Shown in pieces: positions 5,609 through 12,077 of a stretch of 15,930 nt of DNA. The notes beneath the pieces are model-generated. The model saw only the letters and a list, made by a program, of their open reading frames with translations. It made no database searches and was not told the origin of the DNA. This DNA is from Elusimicrobiota bacterium. GTDB lineage: Bacteria; Elusimicrobiota; Elusimicrobia; UBA1565; UBA9628. A program made the translations under genes and the position numbers. How positions within the stretch are numbered: position 1 is the stretch's first letter; each line of letters begins with the position of its first letter. The DNA is taken from NCBI GenBank assembly GCA_023700845.1, contig JAMPYD010000010.1, forward strand, positions 1-15,930, written 5' to 3'.

Positions 5609-7480
5609 ATGAAGCAAGGCGCGCACCCGCACGAAAAGCCCCATCACCCGCACTGGCCTCTCGAGACCTTGCTTTTCGCGTTCGTTTTCGCGCTCGGCTG
5701 GCGCTCGGTGCACGCGCCCGAGACCTGGATCCACCTGAAGACCGGCGCGAAGATCCTCGCCGAGCACGTCCTGCCCCGGACCGACCCGTTCGGCTACGGC
5801 TCCTCGGGCGGCGCCTGGACGACGGACTCCTGGCTGTTCGACGCCGTCGCGGCCCAGCTCGACGCGCTCGGCGGCGTGAAGGCCGTCGTGTTCCTGAAGA
5901 GCCTCGCCGCGGCGGCCGCCTTCGCGCTCCTGCTGCCGATCAACCACGGCAGCCCGCTCGCGGCGGCGTCCCTGCTGGCCCTCGGCGCCTGCGCCGGCTG
6001 GGCCGGCCTCGTCGAGACGCCGGCGGTCTTCGACCTCCTGTATTTCGCGCTGTTCATCCGCCTTCTTCGGCCCCGCCACCGCTTCCAGTGGTGGCAGGGG
6101 GCGGCCGCCGCCGCGCTGACGGCGCTGTGGGCCAACACCCACGGCGCGTCCGCCCTGCTGGCGCTGTGGCTCGTCGGGCTCAAGGTGTTCAAGGCGTCCC
6201 TGCGCACCACCGCGCGGGAGCGTCTCGGCTATTGGGCGACGCTCGGCGCCTGCATCCTCACGCTGTCCTGGAATCCGCTCGGCTGGTCCGTCCTCGGCCG
6301 GACGTTCGCGGACGCGATCGCCGTTCCCGGCGGCTGGCCGGCGGACTGGATTTCCCTGTATGCGCTGTTCGCGGCCGCGGGGCTGGCCTCGTCGTGGTAC
6401 ACCCTCCAGCAGGAATTCGTCACGACGGTGGCCGCCGCGGCCATCATCGCCCTTTCGCTCGTCCTTCCCGGACTGCGCCCGCTGGCGATCCTCGCGGCGT
6501 GCCCCGTGATCGCCCTGGCGCTCGGGCATTGGCTCAAGCCCCGGTCCGACACCTGGCCCCGGGTGATGCGCTGGGCTGTGTTCGCCGGGTTCCTCCTCGC
6601 GGGCTACCATCACTTCGTGGCGGCTCCGCTGTCGCGCGCGCGCGGCTACGGCGCGCCGGCGCTTTCGGGAGCGGCGCACTACCTGCAGTCGAACGGCGTC
6701 CACGGGCGCATGTTCAACGAGCCCGACACGGGCGCCGAGCTCATCGGCCTGACCGACCGGCCCGTTTTCGTGGACGCGCGCCCGGGCGTGTATCCGGCGT
6801 CGTTCCGGCGCGAGGCCGCGGCCTGGCCGATCCTGTTCCGCCAGCTCGACGCGGTGTACCGGTTCGATTACGCGGTGATGCACAATCATCGCGCGGGCGC
6901 GCCCGCGCGCGTCATCGACGAGGATCCGAACTGGGTCCTGGGCTACGCCGACGACCGGGCGCTGGTCTACCTGAAGAAGGTCGGCGAGAACGCCCTGCTC
7001 GTGCCGCGGGAGCGGCGTCTGATCGCCCCCAACCGGATGTGGCCGGACGGCCTCGACCCGCTCCTCGCCGACAAGCGCAAGGCGGGCAAGGCTCTCGAGG
7101 AGCTCGACCGCTGGCTCGTCCAGGCCCCGGACTCCGTGCAGGCCCTGATCTGGAAGGCCTACGCGCTGGGCCGGCTCGGCCTGGCCGACAAGGCCGACCG
7201 CCACCTCGACCTCGCGCGCGAACGGCCCCGCCTGCGCCGCGATCCGGAGCTCAACGCCGCCTACGCGTTCGCGCTCGAGGCCCGCGGGCGGGGGCCGGAG
7301 GCCCGGGACGCCTACCGCTCCGCCCTCGAGGCGGCCCAGCGCCTCGGCCAGCCGCGCGTGGAAGCGGAAATCCTTCCGCGCCTGGCCGCCCTGCAGCGCC
7401 GGCTCGGCGACGAGACCGCGGCCCGCGAGGCCGAGGCCCGGGCCAAGGCCCTGCCCGCGCCGGTCGAGGCCGAGGAATGA
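5609..7480 (+). CDS. Polytopic membrane protein with C-terminal TPR-like repeats, GT-C-like
   Basis: This is a 623-residue protein. Residues ~17-340 hold about eight to ten hydrophobic segments (for example 17-34, 90-110, 116-135, 140-152, 163-190, 206-222, 271-290, 292-307 and 322-340). The first loop contains ETWIHLKTGAKIL and RTDPFGY, resembling the W-H-x-x-TG / P-x-x-DPF pattern of membrane proteins related to GT-C glycosyltransferases. The soluble part (345-480) includes GRMFNEPDTGAELIG and PVFVDARPGVYP, which match that family's domain after the membrane region. Residues ~485-615 are helical and Ala/Leu/Arg-rich with TPR-like periodicity. A role in envelope glycan or polymer assembly is possible, but I see no proven catalytic motif. 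The start has only a weak AGGA 10 nt upstream. The stop is 2 nt before the promoter of the next gene, with no terminator visible. Confidence 0.85.
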   Translation: MKQGAHPHEKPHHPHWPLETLLFAFVFALGWRSVHAPETWIHLKTGAKILAEHVLPRTDPFGYGSSGGAWTTDSWLFDAVAAQLDALGGVKAVVFLKSLAAAAAFALLLPINHGSPLAAASLLALGACAGWAGLVETPAVFDLLYFALFIRLLRPRHRFQWWQGAAAAALTALWANTHGASALLALWLVGLKVFKASLRTTARERLGYWATLGACILTLSWNPLGWSVLGRTFADAIAVPGGWPADWISLYALFAAAGLASSWYTLQQEFVTTVAAAAIIALSLVLPGLRPLAILAACPVIALALGHWLKPRSDTWPRVMRWAVFAGFLLAGYHHFVAAPLSRARGYGAPALSGAAHYLQSNGVHGRMFNEPDTGAELIGLTDRPVFVDARPGVYPASFRREAAAWPILFRQLDAVYRFDYAVMHNHRAGAPARVIDEDPNWVLGYADDRALVYLKKVGENALLVPRERRLIAPNRMWPDGLDPLLADKRKAGKALEELDRWLVQAPDSVQALIWKAYALGRLGLADKADRHLDLARERPRLRRDPELNAAYAFALEARGRGPEARDAYRSALEAAQRLGQPRVEAEILPRLAALQRRLGDETAAREAEARAKALPAPVEAEE

Positions 7481-7482
7481 CC

Positions 7483-7511
7483 TGGACAACATGTCCCGGT
7501 CCTGTTATACT
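7483..7511 (+). promoter_or_regulatory. Strong promoter for the lipoprotein gene
   Basis: TGGACA (7483-7488, 5 of 6 consensus) and TATACT (7506-7511, 5 of 6) are separated by exactly 17 nt, with a TG one base upstream of the -10 (extended -10). It starts 2 nt after the upstream stop codon. The expected transcription start is near 7518, leaving a leader of only ~11 nt. This is the best-formed promoter in the window. Confidence 0.65.
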
Positions 7512-7528
7512 CGAAACTCCATAAGAGG

Positions 7529-8245
7529 ATGAAAAAAACGCTCCTGCCTCGCCTGTTCGCGGTACTCCTCCTGGCGCTCGCCGCCGGCTGCAACCCGCCC
7601 AAGTACGCGGCCTACGAATCGATCAACAAGGATTTCACCGCCTCCGTCCCGTGGGGCTGGCAGGTGATGACCGACCAGCAGGACAACGATTTCTCCCAGG
7701 CGACCTTCATCGGCCCCTTCGATCCCGATTTCTACCTCGGCGCGCCGAGCTTCAGCGTGCGCTGGTATCGCCGCTACCGGCCGCACCGCCTGACCGACGG
7801 CCGCCTCGAGATGTACTCCGGGGCCGACGACTTCATCAAGCAGGCGCTGGCCCAGGTTTACGGCCCGGAGTATTTCCTGCTCACGCTCGAGGGCAAGGCC
7901 TCCTACGAAAACACGAAGGGAACCGAGATCATCCCGGAGATCACGCTCAAGCAATCCGGCCTGAAGGCCAAGGCTTTTACCGTCGAATCCGCCACGCCCG
8001 CCCCGGAAGCCAACAAGTGGGGGATCAGCGCCCAGGCGGGGACCGACAGGCCGTTCGTCCTGCGCAAGCACGCCTACGTCCTCGTCCCCGTCGAGGACGG
8101 CTTTTACGTGCTCACCTATCCCGCGACGGAGCGGGGCTACCAGACCTATCTGGACAAATTCGCCGGGCTGATGGGCTCCTTCATGCCGCGCACCGCCGGC
8201 CCCGGAGGGGCGAAGATCCGGGTCCCCGGTCCCAAAGCCTCCTGA
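7529..8245 (+). CDS. Lipoprotein of unknown function
   Basis: This 238-residue protein has a clear lipoprotein signal peptide, MKKTLLPRLFAVLLLALAAG followed by Cys21, with lipobox LAAGC. It should be lipid-anchored in the envelope; the residue after Cys is Asn, so outer-membrane sorting is plausible. The mature part begins with a short linker, then INKDFTASVPWGWQVM (~32-47), and ends FYVLTYPATERGYQTYLDKF...GSF. That layout, a strand-rich start followed by 'Y-x-LTY...F...M-x-SF', resembles the PsbP/Mog1-like alpha-beta sandwich seen in many bacterial lipoproteins. This fold suggestion is from pattern only. A purine run AAGAGG abuts the ATG with no spacing, too close for a normal Shine-Dalgarno, but the signal peptide makes this start firm. 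The gene has its own promoter and is followed by a separate promoter for the next gene. Confidence 0.88.
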   Translation: MKKTLLPRLFAVLLLALAAGCNPPKYAAYESINKDFTASVPWGWQVMTDQQDNDFSQATFIGPFDPDFYLGAPSFSVRWYRRYRPHRLTDGRLEMYSGADDFIKQALAQVYGPEYFLLTLEGKASYENTKGTEIIPEITLKQSGLKAKAFTVESATPAPEANKWGISAQAGTDRPFVLRKHAYVLVPVEDGFYVLTYPATERGYQTYLDKFAGLMGSFMPRTAGPGGAKIRVPGPKAS

Positions 8246-8249
8246 CCCC

Positions 8250-8278
8250 TGGCCCGTACGCGGGCCCTGTGCTACACT
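8250..8278 (+). promoter_or_regulatory. Promoter of the SRPBCC gene, predicted leaderless, with a hairpin in the spacer
   Basis: TACACT (8273-8278) ends 6 nt before the ATG at 8285. TGGCCC (8250-8255) lies 17 nt upstream of it as a weak -35 (3 of 6). The spacer contains most of a perfect inverted repeat, GGCCCG-TACG-CGGGCC (8251-8266). No Shine-Dalgarno is present, in line with a leaderless transcript. Confidence 0.42.
8251..8266 (+). repeat. Perfect 6-bp-stem inverted repeat with TACG loop
   Basis: GGCCCG and CGGGCC flank TACG, beginning 5 bp after the lipoprotein stop codon. As RNA it would form a stable UNCG-type hairpin at the end of the lipoprotein message. No T-run follows (CTGTGCTACACT), so it may be a 3'-end stabiliser, an atypical terminator or an operator overlapping the next promoter. 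Confidence 0.45.
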
Positions 8279-8284
8279 GAAATT

Positions 8285-8827
8285 ATGCCGTCCGCCGAGA
8301 AGCCCCGCCTTTCCACCCGTGACATCCGCCTTGCCGCGACGATCCGCGCCAAGCCGGAGCTCGTCTACCGCAGCCTGACCTCGGCGCGCGAGCTGACGCG
8401 CTGGTGGGTGCTCGGCGCCGAGACCGACGCCCGCAACGCCGGGCGCCTGCGCATGATCTGGCCGGTCCGCCGCGCCAAGGACGGCGTCCGCTGCCCCGGC
8501 TTCGGCGAGCGCGTGGGCGTCTTCGTCGACCTCGAGCCGGCGCGCAAGGTCGCCTGGCTGTGGAAGCCGGCCCGCGGCGAGAAGGGCGTGCCGGCCCTCG
8601 CCTCGATCTTCATCCTGCCCGCCCGCGGCGGCAAAAGCGAGGTGACCTTGCTCCATTCCGGCTTTCCCTCGGCGGCGAGCGCCGACGCCGTCTACGGCCG
8701 CTACGCGCGCGCCTGGGAGGACGGCCTCGCCAAGCTCAAGCTCTACCTCGAGAAGGGCCGCACCTGCAAGCTCGAGTGCCTCGACCTCGAGGCCGTGCGA
8801 ATATTGACCGCGAGGACCCGGGCATGA
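8285..8827 (+). CDS. SRPBCC / AHSA1-type domain protein
   Basis: This 180-residue protein is one START/Bet v1-like domain. IRLAATIRAKPELVYRSLTS (residues ~14-33) followed by ARELTRWW matches the AHSA1 (activator of Hsp90 ATPase homologue 1-like) opening 'v-x-a-x-p-e-x-V-y-x-a-l-T-x-x-x-x-l-x-x-W-w'. GKSEVTLLHSGFPS and a C-terminal helix (AWEDGLAKLKLYLEKG, ~149-164) fit the rest of the fold. Such proteins bind hydrophobic ligands or client proteins in the cytoplasm; the ligand cannot be read here. The C-terminal extension KGRTCKLECLDLEAVRILTA contains two cysteines and is not part of the usual domain. The stop codon overlaps the start of rmuC as ATGA (8824-8827), so the two are almost certainly translated together. 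Confidence 0.87.
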   Translation: MPSAEKPRLSTRDIRLAATIRAKPELVYRSLTSARELTRWWVLGAETDARNAGRLRMIWPVRRAKDGVRCPGFGERVGVFVDLEPARKVAWLWKPARGEKGVPALASIFILPARGGKSEVTLLHSGFPSAASADAVYGRYARAWEDGLAKLKLYLEKGRTCKLECLDLEAVRILTARTRA

Positions 8828-9936
8828 GCGTCCTGACGCTTCTGCTGGCGGTCGTCTCGGGCGCGGCCGTCGCGGCCGTCATCTTCTATCTCGTCTTCTT
8901 CTCCGCCCGCAAGAACGAGGACGCCGGCCGCGTGCAGATGCGGGAGGACTTCCGCGCCCTGCTCGAGCTGGCCGAGCAGAAGTTCGAGACGGAGCGGGTC
9001 AGGCAGAAGGGCGAGCTCGAGGAGAAGAAGATCGCCGTCGAGAACACCGTCGACAAGCTGTCCGAGCGCCTGAAGAACTACGAGGAGCTCGTCCGCAAGT
9101 TCGAGGCCGACCGGGCGACGAAGTACGGCTCCCTCGAGAAGGGCCTCAAGGACGCGACCGAGCAGACCGCCAAGCTCGCCTCCTCGACCGAAGGGCTGCG
9201 CGCGCTGATGGACAACTCCCGCGCCCGCGGCCAGTGGGGCGAGCGCATGGCCGACGACATCCTGCGCGCCTCCGGGCTCCAGGACGGGGTCCAATACCGC
9301 AAGAACCGCGCCCTCGACACCGCGGCGACGCGCCCCGACTTCACCTTCCTGCTCCCCGAGGGCAAGAAGCTCAACATGGACGTGAAGTTCCCGCTCGACA
9401 ACTGGCTGAAGATGCTGCACGCCGAAGGCGAAGATGATCGAGCCAAGCTTAAGAAGGACTTCGAACGAGACGTTAAGAACCGGATCAAGGAGCTCCAGGG
9501 GCGGGGCTACATCAGCGTCGACGAGGGAACCCTCGACTATGTTTTATTGTTCATCCCCAACGAGCAGGTGTACGGCTTCATCCAGGAGAACTATCCCGGC
9601 CTGGTCGATGACGCTCTCGCCCAAAAAGTCGTTCTCTGCTCCCCATTCACCTTATACGCCGTCCTCGGCGTGATCCGCCAGTCCTTCGACAATTTCCACT
9701 TCGCCCAGGCCACGCAGGAAGTGCTCAAGCTGATCTCGCACTTCTCCTCCACCTACGAGACGTTCAAGACGCGGTTCGTCAAGCTCGGCGAGCAGGTCGG
9801 GAAGGTCGAGGAGCTTTACCGCGACATCGAGCAGACGTCCTTCAAGCGCCTGGACGCCTCCGTCGCGAAGATCGACCGCGTGCGCAAGGGCGAGGAAAAG
9901 CCCGAGACGCCGGCCCTGCCGCCCGACCTGGGCTGA
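8824..9936 (+). CDS. rmuC: DNA recombination protein RmuC
   Basis: This 370-residue protein has a single N-terminal membrane anchor (~3-27), a charged coiled-coil stretch (~38-130) and the RmuC nuclease-like domain (~130-335). Family signatures are RGQWGERMADDIL (135-147), TRPDFTFLLPEGKKLNMDVKFP (169-190) and YVLLFIPNEQVYGFI (239-253). The PD plus D-x-K spacing (171-172, 186-188), with Glu140, fits a PD-(D/E)XK-type active site. RmuC limits rearrangements at short inverted repeats in E. coli. The ATG at 8824 is chosen because it overlaps the upstream stop (ATGA) and begins the membrane anchor; the frame is open further upstream but there it overlaps the SRPBCC gene. Codons in ~9420-9660 are less GC-rich than the surroundings. 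The stop is 3 bp from that of the converging beta-barrel gene. Confidence 0.95.
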   Translation: MSVLTLLLAVVSGAAVAAVIFYLVFFSARKNEDAGRVQMREDFRALLELAEQKFETERVRQKGELEEKKIAVENTVDKLSERLKNYEELVRKFEADRATKYGSLEKGLKDATEQTAKLASSTEGLRALMDNSRARGQWGERMADDILRASGLQDGVQYRKNRALDTAATRPDFTFLLPEGKKLNMDVKFPLDNWLKMLHAEGEDDRAKLKKDFERDVKNRIKELQGRGYISVDEGTLDYVLLFIPNEQVYGFIQENYPGLVDDALAQKVVLCSPFTLYAVLGVIRQSFDNFHFAQATQEVLKLISHFSSTYETFKTRFVKLGEQVGKVEELYRDIEQTSFKRLDASVAKIDRVRKGEEKPETPALPPDLG

Positions 9937-9939
9937 TCC

Positions 9940-11145
9940 CTAGTAATTGTAGGCGAACCCGACCATGTGGGACTGGAGGGTGTAGCTCGTCTTGAAGAAC
10001 TTCTCGTACTTCTGGTTGGAGCGCGCGGTCGAGATCGTCGAGTTGACGAGCAGCTTGAAGCCGCGGCCGACGGGGACGGCGAGGTCGAAGAGGAAGTTGT
10101 CCTGGTCGAGGACCATCGTGTCGCCGAGGTAGGTCCCGCCCGGGTCCTGCGCGAGGCGCGAGAGATACTCGCGGCGCGTGTTGAGGTAGGCGAGCGCCAG
10201 CTCGACCTTGCGCGGGCCGAGGGTGAAGGTCGCGCGCGGCTGGAGCGACCGCTCCTCGTAGGAATAGTAGTCGCCCGTGTAGCGCGCCGTCTGGGCGTCG
10301 TAGTGGTTCTGCGTGCTGTCGAGGCGCGTCCAGGAGCCCTGCATGTCCACGTACACGCCGCTTTCCTCGCCGAGGCGCCAGCCCCGGCCGAGCGCGACGG
10401 CCACGGACTTCAGCGCGTCCGCGCGGCGCTCCGGCGACAGCGAGCCGGTCGGCAGGACGAGGTTCTGCTCGGGATAGGTCCGGTCCGTCCAGTTGACGGA
10501 CAGGCGCGTCTTCACCCCGGGGATCGCGAACGGGAAGGACGCGGTGCCGGTCCAGGACAGGTTGTTGGTGTCGAGCGTGCGGCCCGAGGCCTGCTCCCGG
10601 CCGAGGCCCTGGCCTTTGACGCTGGACTCCAGCGAGCGGTAGTTCGGGAACTCGATGCGGTACCAGTCGACCGACGCGCCGACGGTGACGGCCTCGGCGA
10701 CGGCGTACTCGGCCTCGAGGCCGAGCGAGGGCTTGCGGTAGTCGAACAGCCCCTTGCCCCATTTCTCGTCGGAGGTCTCGCGCAGGAACTCCCAGCGGTA
10801 GCCCGCCTGCGGCTTGATCTTGAGGTCCCCGCGCTTCCACACGCCCTTGGCGCGCAGGGAATGGCTCATCGAGTCCTGGAACAGCTGGCCGCCGCTGCCC
10901 AGGTCGGCGATGGATTTCGTGCCCTGATAGGCGAAGGCGTAGGTCGGGATCAGGCCCCAGGACTCGGAGAACTTGAGCGCGGGCGTGGCCTGCAGGTTCG
11001 CGTTGCCGTTCCAGGACGTGGACTTCCCGTCCTGCAGGACCTGCCCCAGCAGGACGCTGCCGCCGAAGACGGGAACGAGCTCGACGGCGCGCGCCGGTCC
11101 CGCCGCGAGGAGCGCGGCCGCCATTAGGAGGAGGGGTCGGGTCAT
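9940..11145 (-). CDS. Outer-membrane beta-barrel protein, third gene of the surface operon
   Basis: This 401-residue protein has a signal peptide (residues 1-20, ending ARA before Val21). The rest is a succession of amphipathic strands separated by polar loops, such as LKIKPQAGYRWEFL, GASVDWYRIEFP, TRLSVNWTDRTYP, VYVDMQGSWTRLDS and KVELALAYLN. The last strand ends in GFAYNY, and a terminal aromatic residue is the usual C-terminal signal for outer-membrane barrel assembly. I estimate more than a dozen strands but cannot count them exactly. Its start overlaps the stop of the PorV-family gene (ATGA, 11142-11145), so the barrel is made together with PorV and the large surface protein. I see no family name; it does not obviously match PorP/SprF. 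A channel, anchor or assembly partner for the surface protein is inference from context only. Confidence 0.85.
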   Translation of the reverse strand: MTRPLLLMAAALLAAGPARAVELVPVFGGSVLLGQVLQDGKSTSWNGNANLQATPALKFSESWGLIPTYAFAYQGTKSIADLGSGGQLFQDSMSHSLRAKGVWKRGDLKIKPQAGYRWEFLRETSDEKWGKGLFDYRKPSLGLEAEYAVAEAVTVGASVDWYRIEFPNYRSLESSVKGQGLGREQASGRTLDTNNLSWTGTASFPFAIPGVKTRLSVNWTDRTYPEQNLVLPTGSLSPERRADALKSVAVALGRGWRLGEESGVYVDMQGSWTRLDSTQNHYDAQTARYTGDYYSYEERSLQPRATFTLGPRKVELALAYLNTRREYLSRLAQDPGGTYLGDTMVLDQDNFLFDLAVPVGRGFKLLVNSTISTARSNQKYEKFFKTSYTLQSHMVGFAYNY

Positions 11146-12077
11146 CTCTCGCGGGGTCCTTTTTCGCCGCTCGGGGTGCCGAAGCGGTAGGTGATCGCGA
11201 AGAGATGCGAGCCCGCGATGTCCCCGCCGGGGCCGAAGGCGTAATCGGCCTCGACGGGCCCGAAGCGGGCGCCCACTCCGACCTTGAGGCCGGAGAAGCG
11301 TCCCGCATCGGGCGTCTTGGTGTTGATGCCGGCGCGGAAAGCGACGGAATTGTTCTCGCCCGACAGGCGGGCGCGGTACTCGCCGCCGAGGGCGACGTAG
11401 AACGCGGAGTAGACCGGGGCGACGAGATCGGCGGCGACGTTCCAGCCCGGGCTCGGCCGCCAGGCGCCGCCGAAGGCCGCGCGCGCGGGCAGGGGGTTGG
11501 ACTCCGACTCGAACTTGAGGCCGCCGCCGAAGTTGTGCCCCGAGGCGCCGACCGCCCAGTCGTCGTCGAGGTCGTACTGCGCGCCGAAGTCGAAGGCGGT
11601 CGTCTTCGCCGTGGCGACGATCTTCGACTCGACCCGCTTGACCGTCGCGGCCAGGCGCAGCTTGTCGCCGGCCGTCGTGCCGTAGCTCAGGGCGTAAACC
11701 GTGTCGCTGGGGCCGAAGCCGCCGGTGACCACGCCGTTGTTGTCGCGCCCCTCGAGCGTGCCGTAGCCGAGGTGGCGGTACGCCAGGCCGAAGCGGTGGA
11801 CGCCGAAGGCGCCGCCGTAGGCCAGGTGATCGGCGCCGATGCCGTTGCCCAGGATCGAGTGGGTGAAGTACGCCTCGTGGGCCTGCACGGCCGAGAGCGC
11901 GGCCGGGTTCGTCGTCAGCGCGCCGGCGCCCGCGGCGCTCGCCTGGCCGGCGTCGCCCATGCCGGCGGCGCGCGCGTCGGGCTGGGTATTGAGAAACTCG
12001 ACCGTCGAATTGCGTCCCGCCGCCCGGGCCGGGAGGGCCGGGGCGATAAGCAGGACGGCGAGGGCGAGGTTCCTCAT
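11142..12077 (-). CDS. PorV/PorQ family outer-membrane protein
   Basis: This 311-residue protein has a signal peptide (1-19 or 1-20, ending PARAA). The mature start TVEFLNTQPDARAAGMGDAG followed by TTNPAAL is the hallmark of the PorV/PorQ (FadL-like) family: 'F-L-x-x-x-p-x-A-R-a-x-G-M-G-x-A...NPA'. The final strands, VEADYAFGPGGDIAGSHLFA and ITYRFG, match the family's end as well. In the type 9 secretion system PorV carries cargo with a C-terminal sorting domain from the translocon to the attachment complex. Here the gene overlaps, by ATGA at both ends, a protein carrying such a tail (upstream) and a beta-barrel (downstream), so a cargo-specific PorV is plausible. The classic core genes (sprA, porK/L/M/N, porU) are not in the window. 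Confidence 0.88.
   Translation of the reverse strand: MRNLALAVLLIAPALPARAAGRNSTVEFLNTQPDARAAGMGDAGQASAAGAGALTTNPAALSAVQAHEAYFTHSILGNGIGADHLAYGGAFGVHRFGLAYRHLGYGTLEGRDNNGVVTGGFGPSDTVYALSYGTTAGDKLRLAATVKRVESKIVATAKTTAFDFGAQYDLDDDWAVGASGHNFGGGLKFESESNPLPARAAFGGAWRPSPGWNVAADLVAPVYSAFYVALGGEYRARLSGENNSVAFRAGINTKTPDAGRFSGLKVGVGARFGPVEADYAFGPGGDIAGSHLFAITYRFGTPSGEKGPRER

Noticed and set aside
6891..6908. Perfect 18-bp GC palindrome GCGCGGGCGCGCCCGCGC
   Set aside because: It lies inside a coding region, explained by GC-rich codons for Arg-Ala-Gly-Ala-Pro-Ala-Arg, with no context for a regulatory site.
5459..7492. 677-codon minus-strand open frame opposite the membrane/TPR gene
   Set aside because: Gly/Arg/Glu-rich with no domain, and it overlaps the well-supported start of the acyl-CoA dehydrogenase.
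6088..7524. 478-codon plus-strand frame inside the membrane/TPR gene
   Set aside because: Arg/Pro/Gly-rich out-of-frame shadow; the other frame has membrane helices and TPR-like repeats.
8404..8823. N-terminal extension of the RmuC frame back to 8404
   Set aside because: It overlaps the SRPBCC gene and is Arg/Pro-rich; the membrane anchor begins at the ATG at 8824 in an ATGA overlap.
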